This document shows, piece by piece, positions 47,059 to 57,100 of a stretch of DNA of 64,000 nt (its first letter is position 1; each line of letters begins with the position of its first letter). The notes beneath the pieces were generated by a model. It saw only the letters and a list, made by a program, of their open reading frames with translations, had not been told where the DNA came from and did not search any database. Source of the DNA: Agathobaculum hominis (GTDB taxonomy: Bacteria > Bacillota > Clostridia > Oscillospirales > Butyricicoccaceae); assembly GCF_014288055.1 (NCBI RefSeq), contig NZ_JACOPK010000006.1, positions 1 through 64,000 of the forward strand, given 5' to 3'. The translations under genes and the position numbers were made by a program.

Positions 47059-47871
47059 ATGAGACAGGATATGCTGAAACGTGTGGGAATGCTCGCGGCG
47101 AGCGCGGCGGTATGCAGCGCTGTCGCCGGCGGCGGACTGATGATGCAGGGGATGCGGTATGTCAGGCCGACGGCCGAGAACTGGTCGCTGCTGCCGTATG
47201 CCGAACCGGCGGCGAAGGTCGAGCAGACGGTCGGCAGGAGCAGCAAGGGAGAGGAATTCAGCAGAGATTACGTTTCCCTCACCGGCTATGACGAACAGGG
47301 ACGGGAAATCTGGAAAAAGAGCCGGTTTTCTACCGACCCGGGACTGCGTTCAGAGCACAAAACCTATGACGGTGATACGGTCGCGTGGCATACCATAACG
47401 AACGGCACCAAAGCGGACGTTTATCAGCAATATGACGCACAGGGAAGGCTGGTTCGGGAGCAGACCGGTGATGTGATCGCGGTTTACAGCTATCGCGGCG
47501 ATGAGACCAAGCCATATCTGACTGAGGCGCATTCCGTGGAGGGCGTACTCCGGTTGCGAGGCACGGCCGAAATCGACCAGAAAACCGGCGAGCGTACCGA
47601 AAATATTACAGTCTACGACGCGAACGGGAACGAATCGTACAACACGGTGAACGTGACGGATAAACGCGGCAGCACGGTAAGCGTGGACGGTGATCGCCGG
47701 GAGTGGACATACGACGATGCCGCGCATACCGCGACCTGCACGTATTCCTACGGCGCGGTCAATTATTATCAGTTTGACGAGCAGGGGAGAGTGCTCAGCG
47801 AGAAATCTCAGGACCCGGACGGCGATCTGCGAGAAATTCAAAAGACGGAATACACAGACGTTACCAGATAG
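47059..47871 (+). CDS. Exported protein with RHS/YD-like repeats
   Basis: A 270-residue protein with an N-terminal hydrophobic segment (residues about 9-31, probable signal anchor). The mature part contains repeated TGYDEQGREIWK, QQYDAQGRLVRE, TVYDANGNE and YQFDEQGRVLSE segments typical of RHS/YD beta-strand repeats. No toxin domain or autoproteolytic core is visible, so it is not a polymorphic toxin. TATACT (47003-47008) is a likely -10. A 5' leader of about 45 nt would include GGGCGGTG. Confidence 0.8.
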   Translation: MRQDMLKRVGMLAASAAVCSAVAGGGLMMQGMRYVRPTAENWSLLPYAEPAAKVEQTVGRSSKGEEFSRDYVSLTGYDEQGREIWKKSRFSTDPGLRSEHKTYDGDTVAWHTITNGTKADVYQQYDAQGRLVREQTGDVIAVYSYRGDETKPYLTEAHSVEGVLRLRGTAEIDQKTGERTENITVYDANGNESYNTVNVTDKRGSTVSVDGDRREWTYDDAAHTATCTYSYGAVNYYQFDEQGRVLSEKSQDPDGDLREIQKTEYTDVTR

Positions 47872-47970
47872 GGAACTTTTTCCGGGAACACCCGTCAAAC
47901 AGGGCAAAGAGCCTTTTCCTGTGCGACGTTGACAGAACAGCAGCACAGGTGTAAAATAAAGGCAGAAAAT

Positions 47971-47994
47971 GCGGCCGCCAGAACCGGCGGCCGC
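47971..47994 (+). other. GC-rich leader hairpin before the SLH gene
   Basis: GCGGCCGCC and GGCGGCCGC form a perfect 9-bp stem with a 6-nt loop, 27 nt before the start at 48022. It has no T run and might modulate translation or mRNA stability. Confidence 0.55.
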
Positions 47995-48021
47995 GCAGAT
48001 AGTAAAAGGAGGAGCAATTTC

Positions 48022-49632
48022 ATGAAGAAAATGTGGGTTTCCGCGCTGCTCGCGGCGGCAATGATGACCGCAGCAGGTGCGGCGGACGCGCCGAGCGCGT
48101 GGGCGCAGTCATCGGTCGATGCGGCGCGCGCGGCCGGCCTCGTGCCCTCGCAGGTGGACAGCGCGTTCGAAACGCCGATCACCCGTGAGGATTTCTGTTC
48201 GCTCGCCGCGGCGGTCTACCGTGCGTGGGACAGGGAAAACGTTTTGCAGACTGCCTCGACCGGCAAGGTCAGCTTCACTGATACCGATAACGCAGATGTG
48301 CTGCTGTGTGCATCGGCAGGCGTGGTAAACGGCGTCGGAAACGGCAAATTCGCCCCGGACAAGAACATTACCCGGCAGGAGGCGGCGAGCATGCTGCACC
48401 GTCTGGGCGCACTGAACAAGAACGTCAAAAATGACGTAAACGACCGCCTGCCGCACGTTTTCGCGGACGGCGAGAAAATCCGGTCGTGGGCGCGCAGCGA
48501 CATCAACTGGGTCTACCGTCAGGGTATCATGAACGGCACCGGCAGCAATCAGTTCACTCCGAACGGTGCGTATACGCGCGAGCAGTCCATCGCGACCACG
48601 CTCCGCCTGTACGACAGCAGGTACGCCCTCGCACCGGCGAAGGAAGCGGCGCATTATGTGCTCGTGCCGAACGAAAGAACCGTGACGATCGAGGACGCGG
48701 CAGGAAAACGCCTGCTGACCGATTTCGAGAACACAAACGGCTATTTCCAGAATGCGCATCTGTTCGGCGTGTGGGCAGAGGTTGAATGGACCGATACGGA
48801 CGCGCACTGCACGGTCGTGAACCTCAAGACCGGCGAACGGCTCGAAAACCGCACGATAACCGGCATCAGCCCGGACGGCACGAAGGCGTGGGCGAAGCAG
48901 TTTAACACCGGCAGCGGCGGTACATTCCTCATCATCCGTTCGGACGGCACGCACGGCAAGACCGAGTTCAGTGCGCTGAGCTCGTGGAGCAACGACGGCA
49001 AGTCGCTCGTGCGCAGCAGCGACGGCAGCATCACAGCTATCGACAACCAGACGCGCGAGCTGTGGCGCGTCAAGGGCGTTTCGCTCGGCGCTTACTCTGG
49101 CAGAGGCGATGTGCTGCTCATCAATTACGACAGCAGTCCGTCTGTCCTCGTGAAGGACGGCAGGGCCGCCACGCTCGGCGCGAAGAATATCACCAGCCTC
49201 AACCAGAGCGGCGAGACCTGCATTGTTTCGGACAGCGTCGGCTATTACAAGGTCTGTGATCTGAACGGCAGGGTGCTCAGCAGGACCTACCAGAACGCGC
49301 TGTACAGCGAGGGCAGCAATCTGTACGCCGGCTGGGTCAAGGACCGTACTTATGAAATCTTTTACTGCCCGGCGGGCGGCAGCGCGAAGGTGCTGTATAC
49401 GGTAACGTGGGATGTTTCGACGCCGACGGAGCTGCCGACCGACGGCGCCGGTCTGTATGCGCTTCAGACGGACGACAGGACGGTCGTCTGCATTGACAGC
49501 TTCGGGCAGACTGTTGGAACGGCGAAGGCCGCGTTCAAGGTCAGCAATATTGCGTTTGAGGACGGCGTGCTGGTGCTTCAGGGTGAAAATCAGCAGGCGA
49601 AGTATTTACCTACCGGTGAAATTACCCCGTAA
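48022..49632 (+). CDS. SLH-domain exported protein with beta-propeller-like C-terminus
   Basis: A 536-residue protein. Signal peptide to about residue 28, three SLH-like modules (about 29-210: AQSSVDAARAAGLVPSQ; ADVLLCASAGVVNGVG; RSDINWVYRQGIMNGTG), then a ~320-residue domain with recurring short beta-strand blocks (TREL..VKG; SLGAYSGRGDVLLINYDSS) that suggest a propeller or related all-beta fold. The SLH modules would hold it to the wall. AAAAGGAGGAG precedes ATG 48022. Confidence 0.85.
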   Translation: MKKMWVSALLAAAMMTAAGAADAPSAWAQSSVDAARAAGLVPSQVDSAFETPITREDFCSLAAAVYRAWDRENVLQTASTGKVSFTDTDNADVLLCASAGVVNGVGNGKFAPDKNITRQEAASMLHRLGALNKNVKNDVNDRLPHVFADGEKIRSWARSDINWVYRQGIMNGTGSNQFTPNGAYTREQSIATTLRLYDSRYALAPAKEAAHYVLVPNERTVTIEDAAGKRLLTDFENTNGYFQNAHLFGVWAEVEWTDTDAHCTVVNLKTGERLENRTITGISPDGTKAWAKQFNTGSGGTFLIIRSDGTHGKTEFSALSSWSNDGKSLVRSSDGSITAIDNQTRELWRVKGVSLGAYSGRGDVLLINYDSSPSVLVKDGRAATLGAKNITSLNQSGETCIVSDSVGYYKVCDLNGRVLSRTYQNALYSEGSNLYAGWVKDRTYEIFYCPAGGSAKVLYTVTWDVSTPTELPTDGAGLYALQTDDRTVVCIDSFGQTVGTAKAAFKVSNIAFEDGVLVLQGENQQAKYLPTGEITP

Positions 49633-49683
49633 GGGGAAACGCCGTCTGGCGGCGGAGACGTCGGTGCCCACCGACGAGGGGAT

Positions 49684-50114
49684 TGCCGGTGCCCACCGGC
49701 AGGGGCAAAAGGGGGATAAGACACCGAATGGTTTCTTATCCCCCTCTTGACTCCCCCTCATCTTCCTTTGGACGCGACTCCCTTCGGTCGCGCGTCTAAA
49801 CGGGGGTTACGGGAGCTCGGTTCCGGGCGTCTTTCAGCTTATATGCAGCTGAGCTGCCCTGAATTTCGCTTGCGTGGTTTGCCGCGCATACCAGTGCGCG
49901 GCCAGACGGTGCAGGGCGGCCGCGTTCCGCTGCGAAAAGCTCCGCTTCCATCAAGGGTGTACCCTTGGAGCACCAGACGTCCCTGTGGGCCCCTCGCATT
50001 TCGCTGCGCGACCGCAGGGAGTCGCAGCTTAAAAGGAAGGTAAGGGGAGTCAAGAGGGGACAGGAAACCATATGGTGTCCTGTCCCCTTTTGCCCCTGTC
50101 GGTGGGCACCGACA
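49684..50114. repeat. Large imperfect palindrome (about 430 bp)
   Basis: Arms of about 85 bp at 49684-49769 and 50033-50114 are imperfect inverses. Both carry a GGTGCCCACC core, AGGGGCAAAAGGGG, an ATGGTTTC-type centre and TCTTGACTCCCC. Each arm also has its own small palindromes (GTCGGTGCCCACCGAC; GCCGGTGCCCACCGGC). The 263 bp between the arms is GC-rich and shows no credible gene. It looks like a mobile or RNA-forming repeat unit. The wider gap 49633-50268 contains nothing else recognisable. Confidence 0.8.
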
Positions 50115-50268
50115 CCCCCGGGCCGCCGAAGGCGGCCAAAAAACGCTCTCGATGGGGCATATCCTCGCCTTCTGCATCGAAGATGCAGGAACCGGCGAAA
50201 TCGCGAACCGGTGCTGCCGGATAGAAGAAAATATGCTTGCGCATGGCAGAAAATCCTTCGGATAAAAC

Positions 50269-50298
50269 AAAAAGCATCGACTGAAAGTCGATGCTTTG
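50269..50298 (-). terminator. Terminator after tRNA-Gly
   Basis: AAAGCATCGACT pairs with AGTCGATGCTTT; on the minus strand it is followed by TTTGTTTT. Confidence 0.88.
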
Positions 50299-50303
50299 TT
50301 TTC

Positions 50304-50379
50304 TGGAGCGGCTGACGAGGCTCGAACTCGCTACCTCCACCTTGGCAAGGTGGCGCTCTACCAGATGAGCTACAGCCGC
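50304..50379 (-). tRNA. tRNA-Gly (GCC)
   Basis: Acceptor GCGGCTG / CAGCCGC, anticodon stem CCACC/GGTGG with loop TTGCCAA (anticodon GCC), and encoded CCA. Confidence 0.97.
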
Positions 50380-50385
50380 ATTTTA

Positions 50386-50406
50386 TGGTGCCTCCGGGCG
50401 GAATCG
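50386..50406 (-). repeat. Partial copy of the tRNA-Phe 3' end
   Basis: The 21 bp from TGGTGCCTCC to GGAATCG are identical to 50499-50519, which is the T-arm/acceptor/CCA end of tRNA-Phe. The copies lie 113 bp apart. The DNA between holds a strong hairpin (GAAACAATTCA / TGAATTGTTTC). Confidence 0.85.
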
Positions 50407-50498
50407 CTTTCGCTGCGGCGAAAGCCACGGCGGTTGAAACAATTCACTGAATTGTTTCTAAGAGCCGCCTTTCGATTCCGTAAACGGAAAAGAAAAAT

Positions 50499-50574
50499 TG
50501 GTGCCTCCGGGCGGAATCGAACCACCGACACGGGGATTTTCAGTCCCCTGCTCTACCGACTGAGCTACAGAGGC
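50499..50574 (-). tRNA. tRNA-Phe (GAA)
   Basis: Acceptor GCCTCTG / CGGAGGC, anticodon stem GGGGA/TCCCC with loop CTGAAAA (anticodon GAA), T-loop GTTCGATTC, and encoded CCA. Confidence 0.97.
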
Positions 50575-50813
50575 ATTTGCTGTCTCGCAAAGTGCCTGTT
50601 TAGTATAGTCGAATTTTGTGGAAATGTCAAGCGTTTTTTTGAAAAAAGTTTTTGTGGAATTTTCAAGGCCTTTTCAAAAATGTGCGCGCGCACGCATACA
50701 GGCCGCGTGTACGCGCAAAAAACGCGCGGCGCAAGCGGCGCACCGCTTGCACAGGGGCGGCGCCTCATGGTATCATGAAAGAACGAAAGAGAGTATGAAG
50801 GGAGGAGCCTTAT

Positions 50814-53800
50814 ATGCGTATCGTGACCGGTCTGGCTGCGAGCGGAAAAACATCCATGCTCCTGCGCGAGATCGCGGAAAAGGCAGAGGCGAACCGGGGA
50901 CGGCAGATTTTACTCGTCCCCGAGCTGAATTCTCATCAGATGGAACGGCGGCTCGCGGCGGCAACGCACAACCACGGCGCGCGCACGGCGGAGGTGCTGA
51001 CGTTTTCGCGCCTTGCGGACCGCGTGTTCGCGGTAGTCGGCGGCCTTGCACAGCAGATGCTCACGCCGGCAGGTCAGCTTCTGACCCTGCAGGAGGCAGC
51101 GCGCCGCGTGCAGGTCGGACTGACCGCGTGGAGCGGTCTTGCCGACAAGCCCGAGCTGCTGAGCGAGACGCTCGCGCTCATCGACGAGTGCAAAAGCTGC
51201 ATGATCGAGCCGGAAATGCTGTTCCGTGCGTCCGAGGAGAGTGCGCTCGATGAGGACGCGGCGCTCAGCGCCAAGCTGCGCGATCTGGCGCAGATACTGA
51301 CCCAGTATGACAGCCTGTGCGAGGAAACGCTGCCCGATCCGCGCGACCGGCTGACGCATCTGCGCGACGGTCTGGCGGAAAGCCATGTGCTCGACGGGGC
51401 GGAGGTCTATCTGGACGGCTTCCTCAGCTACACGCCGCAGGAGCTCGCCATCATCGAGGTGATGCTCTCGTCCGGCGTGCCGCTCACCGCCGCCGTTACC
51501 TGCGATGTCGAGCTGCCCGATGTATTCGTGACCGGCTGCAGGACGCTGCGCACGCTGACGCGCATGGCGGAGCGATGCAGCCGCAGCCCTGAGCTCGTCG
51601 ACCTCGGCGCGGGAAAAATGCCGCGGCCGGCAGGTCTCGCCGCCGTGGCGAACGAGGCGCTTCTGCCTGTCCGTCAGGCACATGAGGACGCCTCGGGCGT
51701 CCGGCTGTATGAAGCGGCCTCGCCGTTCGATGAATGCGAGCACGCGGCGGCGTACATTCGCAGAAAGGTGCGCGACGAGGGGGCGCATTACCGTGATTTC
51801 GTCATCGCGGCACGCGACATCGGGCCGTACAGCGCCTCGCTCGCCATGGCGATGGGGCGGTACGATATCCCGATGTTCCTCGCGGACAAGCCTGATCTGC
51901 TGTCGCGGCCGCCGATGGCGCTCGTCATCGGCGCGCTCGAGAGCGTGCGCTCGAATTTCGGATGCAGGGAGCTGTTCGGCTGCCTCAAGACCGGTCTGAC
52001 CGGGCTTGCGTGGGACGAGATCGACCGGCTCGAGAACTACGCGATCACCTGGAAGATACATGGTGCGGCGTGGGAGCGCGACTGGGTCGAGCATCCGGAC
52101 GGCTACGGCATTCCGGTCGATGAGGCCGCACAGGCGCAGCTGGACGAGCTCAACGAGCTGCGTGCCCGCGCCATCGCGCCGTTTGCCGCGCTGCGTGAGC
52201 GGCTGAAGGGCGAGCAGCCCTCGGCCGAATGCGTGCGCGCGCTGTATGATTTCCTGCTCGCGGTGGACGCGCCGCGCCGCATGGAGGAGCGCGCCGCCGA
52301 GCACGATGCGGCGGGCCGTTTGCAGCTCGCGGACGAGTACCGGCAGCTGTGGGAGATCCTTGTCTCCGCGATGGAGCAGTTCGCGTGGGTGCGCGGCGAT
52401 ATGCCGCTGACGCTCGACCGCTTCGCGCAGCTGTTCCGCCTCGTGCTCAGCGGCTATTCGGTCGGCAGCATCCCGGTCTCGCTCGACCGCGTCAGCTGCG
52501 GCAACATCGAGCGCGTCTGCGGCGGCAATGTAAAATATGTGATCCTGCTCGGCGTGAACGATGGTCTGATCCCGAAGGATACCTCCTCGGCGTCGCTGCT
52601 CAGCGATATGGAGCGCGACAGGCTGGACGCGCTCGGCGTGGAGCTCAAGGCCTCGGGCGAGGAGCGCCTGCTCATGGAGCAGGAAACGCTGTACCGTGCG
52701 CTCGCGTGCCCGTGCGAGGAGCTGCTGCTCTCGTGGCACGCAAGCGACGCGAGCGGCGGCGAAACGCGGCCGAGCTACTTTGTCGGCACGGTGCGCGGCC
52801 TGCTGCCGAACGTGCCGTTCACGACTCATAGGACCGAGACCGTGCGCGACCGTTTGCAGGCGGAGCGGCCGGCGGTCGAGCTTGCGTGCGCGTATCTCTC
52901 GGGCGACCGCACACCGGCGGTCTCGGCGGCCTATTCCTTTTATAAGAATGACGAGCGGGTGCTCGCGGCGGCAGGACAGCGCCGCACGCGCGGTCCGCTG
53001 AACGCTGCGGATACCATCGAGGGTCTGTACGGCAAAAAGCTCAATCTGACCGCCTCGCGCGTGGATAAATTCTTCTCCTGCCCGAGCGCGTTCTTTTATC
53101 AGTATGGCCTCAAGGCGAAGGTGCGCCGCCCGGCGGCGTTTGCCGCGCCCGAGACCGGTACGTTCATCCATTATGTGCTCGAGCACGCGCTGACGGCGCT
53201 CGGAAAGCGCGAGGGCGGCGCTGCCGCCGCAGAAAAGGACGCGGTCGCGCGTGCGTGCCGCGAAGCGGTCGACCGGTATATCCGGGAGGAGCTTGGCGGT
53301 CTGGCAAACAAGACGCCGCGCTTCCGCTATCTGTTCGGGCGGCTGGTCAAGAGCGTGCAGCAGATCCTGGACAACGTCATCGAGGAGCTGCGCGTGTCGG
53401 AGTTCCGTCCGATCGATTACGAGGTGGATTTCTCGCGCGGCGGCGACCTGCCGCCCGTCACCTGCGAGCAGGACGGCGTGACGGTCTCGCTTGCCGGCAA
53501 GGTGGATCGTGTAGACGGCTATATCCGCGACGGGCGGCTGTATCTGCGCGTCATGGACTACAAGAGCGGTAAAAAGTCGTTCTCGCTGTCTGATATCTGG
53601 TACGGACTGAATATGCAGCTCATCATTTATCTGTACGCGCTTCAGGAGGAGGGCCTCGACCGCTACCGCAGGCTGCTGAGCGAGGAGCTGAACGAGATTG
53701 TCCCGGCGGGCGTGCTGTATGTGCCGGTGCGCGACGACATCATCGACGGCGACCGCGCCGCGACCGAGGAAGAACTTCACAGCAAGCGCGAGGCCGCGCT

Positions 53801-54197
53801 GCGCCGCTCCGGCCTGCTCAGTGAGGATATGTCGCTGCTCGACGCGATGGAGCAGGGCATCGAGGACAAGGGGCGCTTTATCCCTATCAAGCTGAAAAAG
53901 ATCAAGGGCGAGGACGAGAAAACGCTCGACCCGAAGTCTGCGGTGGCGGATCTCGCGCAGTTCGGCAGACTCGCGCGCTATACGCACAAAAAGCTGCTCG
54001 AGATGGGCGCAGAGCTGCGCAGGGGCAATGTGGAGGCGTCGCCCTGCCGCCATGACAGGAACAGATGCGCCTGCGACTGGTGCGACTACCGCGCCGCCTG
54101 CCATTTTGACGAGAGCGCAGGCGACCGCGAGCGCCCGCTGAAGGCACTGGATGACAGTGAGGTATGGGAGCTTCTGGGAGGTGACGGCAATGCCTGA
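50814..54197 (+). CDS. addB: AddB, helicase-nuclease subunit B
   Basis: A 1127-residue AddB. The N-terminal nucleotide-binding remnant reads GLAASGKTSMLLREI. The central UvrD-like fold carries VILLGVNDGLIPKD. The C-terminal RecB-like nuclease has GKVDRVDGY...VMDYKSGKK as the catalytic D-K motif. The Fe-S cluster cysteines are FFSCPSAFFYQYGL and CACDWCDYRAAC. With AddA it processes double-strand breaks and recognises Chi. A ribosome binding site (GGGAGGAG) precedes ATG 50814. It overlaps addA by 8 bp, as is usual for this operon. Confidence 0.95.
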   Translation: MRIVTGLAASGKTSMLLREIAEKAEANRGRQILLVPELNSHQMERRLAAATHNHGARTAEVLTFSRLADRVFAVVGGLAQQMLTPAGQLLTLQEAARRVQVGLTAWSGLADKPELLSETLALIDECKSCMIEPEMLFRASEESALDEDAALSAKLRDLAQILTQYDSLCEETLPDPRDRLTHLRDGLAESHVLDGAEVYLDGFLSYTPQELAIIEVMLSSGVPLTAAVTCDVELPDVFVTGCRTLRTLTRMAERCSRSPELVDLGAGKMPRPAGLAAVANEALLPVRQAHEDASGVRLYEAASPFDECEHAAAYIRRKVRDEGAHYRDFVIAARDIGPYSASLAMAMGRYDIPMFLADKPDLLSRPPMALVIGALESVRSNFGCRELFGCLKTGLTGLAWDEIDRLENYAITWKIHGAAWERDWVEHPDGYGIPVDEAAQAQLDELNELRARAIAPFAALRERLKGEQPSAECVRALYDFLLAVDAPRRMEERAAEHDAAGRLQLADEYRQLWEILVSAMEQFAWVRGDMPLTLDRFAQLFRLVLSGYSVGSIPVSLDRVSCGNIERVCGGNVKYVILLGVNDGLIPKDTSSASLLSDMERDRLDALGVELKASGEERLLMEQETLYRALACPCEELLLSWHASDASGGETRPSYFVGTVRGLLPNVPFTTHRTETVRDRLQAERPAVELACAYLSGDRTPAVSAAYSFYKNDERVLAAAGQRRTRGPLNAADTIEGLYGKKLNLTASRVDKFFSCPSAFFYQYGLKAKVRRPAAFAAPETGTFIHYVLEHALTALGKREGGAAAAEKDAVARACREAVDRYIREELGGLANKTPRFRYLFGRLVKSVQQILDNVIEELRVSEFRPIDYEVDFSRGGDLPPVTCEQDGVTVSLAGKVDRVDGYIRDGRLYLRVMDYKSGKKSFSLSDIWYGLNMQLIIYLYALQEEGLDRYRRLLSEELNEIVPAGVLYVPVRDDIIDGDRAATEEELHSKREAALRRSGLLSEDMSLLDAMEQGIEDKGRFIPIKLKKIKGEDEKTLDPKSAVADLAQFGRLARYTHKKLLEMGAELRRGNVEASPCRHDRNRCACDWCDYRAACHFDESAGDRERPLKALDDSEVWELLGGDGNA

Positions 54198-57100
54198 ATG
54201 GACGAAAGAACAGAAAAGCGCGATAGAGGATCGCGGCGGCACGCTGCTCGTTTCGGCGGCGGCCGGTTCGGGCAAGACGGCCGTGCTGACCGAGCGCGTG
54301 CTGCGGCGCGTGACCGACCCGGAAAACCCGATCGACATCACAGAGCTGCTGCTTGTGACGTTCACCAGAGCCGCGGCGGCGGAGATGCGCGAGAGAATTG
54401 CGGCCGCGATCGGCGCGGCGGTCGCGCAGGACCCGTCCTCCGTGCGGCTGCGCCGTCAGCTTTTCCTCGTGCACCGCGCGAAGATCACGACCGTGCACGC
54501 GCTGTGCATGTCGCTCGCGCGCGAGCAGGCGGCCGCGCTCGGCATCGCGCCGGATTTCCGTCTGATGGACGAAAACGAGAGCAAAATTCTGCGCGCTGAG
54601 GTGCTCGAGGAGGTGCTCGAGGCCGCCTATGAGCGTGCAGATGAAAAATTCCTCGCGCTGAGCGATCTGCTGACCGCAGGACGCGACGACAGGCGTCTGG
54701 GGGAGGTCATCCTCGGCACCTATGATAAGATTCAGGCGCACCCCGACCCGAGGGCGTTTCTCGAGGATGTACGCGCCGGACTGTATGCGCGCGGCATGGA
54801 CACGCCGCACGGCCGCGTGCTCATGGAGCAGGCGAAGGCGGCAGCTCTGCACGGCATGGCGTTCCTCGAGACCGCCATCGGTGAGGTCACGGGCGTGGAT
54901 ATCGTCGAGGGCGCGTATCTTCCGGCGCTCGAGAGCGATCTTGCGCAGGCGAAGGCTCTGCTCGACGCGCTCATGGCGCACGACTGGGACAGGAGCGTGG
55001 AGGCCTCGCGCAATATCTCGTTTGCCCGTCTCGGCTCGACGCGCAAGTTCGACGACAAGGAATTCCTCGAGGGCGTGAAAAAACTGCGCGAGGAATGGAA
55101 GACTGTTGCAAAGGCGATCCACGACAGATGGCTGACCGAGACGGCGGCGGAGGCGGAGTTCGACCGCGGCCTGACCGCCCCGGCGCTTTTCGCCCTCATT
55201 GATACGGTAAATGCCTTTGATGATGCGTTCTCGGCGGCGAAGCGGTCGCGGAACGCGGCGGATTTCAATGATCTGGAGCATTTTGCGGTGCGCCTTCTGT
55301 ATGACGGCGGCGCGCCGTCCGCGTTGGCGAAAACGCTGTCCGCGCAGTACGCCGAGATCGCGGTGGACGAGTATCAGGACACGAACGCCGTGCAGGACGC
55401 GATCTTCCGTGCGCTCTCGAAAAACGAGAGCAATCTGTTCATGGTCGGCGACGTCAAGCAGAGCATCTACGGCTTCCGCCTTGCGGACCCGTCGATCTTC
55501 CTCGAGAAATACCGCACGTTCACCGATGCGGAGGAGGCAGCGGAGGGTGCGCCGCGCCGCATCATCCTCGGCCGCAATTTCCGCTCGCGCGGGGCGGTGC
55601 TCGAGGCGTGCAACTATATCTTCCGCGCGGTCATGGGCGAGACGGTGGGCGATCTGGTCTATACCGACCGGGAGGCGCTGCACCTCGGCGCGGAATATTA
55701 TCCACAGGCTGGGGACAAACGCTACAGGACCGAGGTGCTGCTCGCGGACACGGCAGGCGGCGACGAGGATGCGCCCGAAAAGACCGAGCTTGAGGCGCGG
55801 CTCGTGGCGCAGCGCGTGAGAAGGCTACTCGATGAGGGCTTCCCCGTGACGGACAAGCAGACCGGTGAGCTGCGTCCTGTGACGGCAGGGGACATCGTTA
55901 TCCTGCTTCGTTCGCCGAAGGGCAAGGCGCGTACCTATATCACGGCGCTCGAGCGCGTGGGCGTGACGGCGACGGCGGAGCAGCGCGGCGGCCTGCTCGA
56001 GACGAACGAGGTCGGCACGATCGTGTCGCTGCTGAACGTGATCGACAATCCGCGGCAGGATGTAGACCTCATCGGCGTCATGCTGTCGCCGCTGTTCGGC
56101 TTTTCCGAGGAGGAGCTCGCGGAGATCCGCCTGACCGACCGCACGGCCGGCTTTTACGACGCGCTGCTGCTCGCGCGCGAGACCATGCCGAAGGCCGAGA
56201 GCTTTGTGCAGAAGCTCGACTATCTGCGCGCGTTCGCCTGCGACCAGCCGGTGTACCGCCTGCTGTGGGAGATCTACGACCGCACGGGCGCACTCGGCCT
56301 GTACGGCGCGCTGCCCGGCGGCGCACAGCGCGAGAGCAACCTGCTCGCGTTTTTCGAGCGGGCGCGCGCGTTCGAGGAGCAGGGCTTTCGCGGTCTGTAC
56401 AGCTTCGTGAACCTGCTGCGCGGTATGCGGCAGAACGGCGAGGATTTCCAGACCGTAGGCGCGGAGGCGACCGGCAGCGCGGTGCGCATCCTGTCCATCC
56501 ATAAATCCAAGGGTCTGGAATTTCCGGTCACGATCGTGGCCGACTGCGCGAAGAACTTCAACGAGAGCGACCTCAAGGAGCCGGTGCTCATCCATCAGGA
56601 GCTTGGCTTCGGCAGCAAGTGCCGCGATGTGCAGCGCGGCGTGCAGTACGATACGGTCGAGCGCGTCGCGGTCGCGGTCAGACAGCGCCGCGAGATGATC
56701 TCGGAGGAGCTGCGCGTGCTGTATGTCGCGATGACGCGCGCGAAGGAAAAGCTCATCCTGACGGGCGCGTCGGGCACGCTCGGAAGCTCGCTCGCAAAGT
56801 GGGCGCAGCTGGCAGGCCTCGATGAGCTGCCGCAGTATGCGATGGGTACGGTCCGCTCGCCGCTGGCCTGGCTCCTCACGCCGCTGCTGCGCCATCCGTG
56901 CACCCGTGCGCTGCGCGAGGCATATGATCTCGCGGTCCCCGAGCACGGCACGGACAACGACGCCTTTGAGGTGAAGCTGTATACGCCGGATATGCTGCCC
57001 GAGCCGGAGTGCGAGGTCGAGGGCTTCGCCGAGCCGGAGCGCGGCGAACTTGAGGTAAAGCCGGCGCTGCGCTATCCGCATGAATGCCTGATCGAGCTGC

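Noticed and set aside
49796..50428. 210-residue minus-strand protein over the palindromic region
   Set aside because: The frame covers an inverted repeat and runs into the tRNA-Gly gene; no ribosome binding site or family.
50910..54365. 1151-residue minus-strand frame opposite addB
   Set aside because: High-GC shadow frame; addB motifs are on the plus strand.
55699..55707. TTATCCACA DnaA box within addA
   Set aside because: Isolated and coding; one box is expected by chance.
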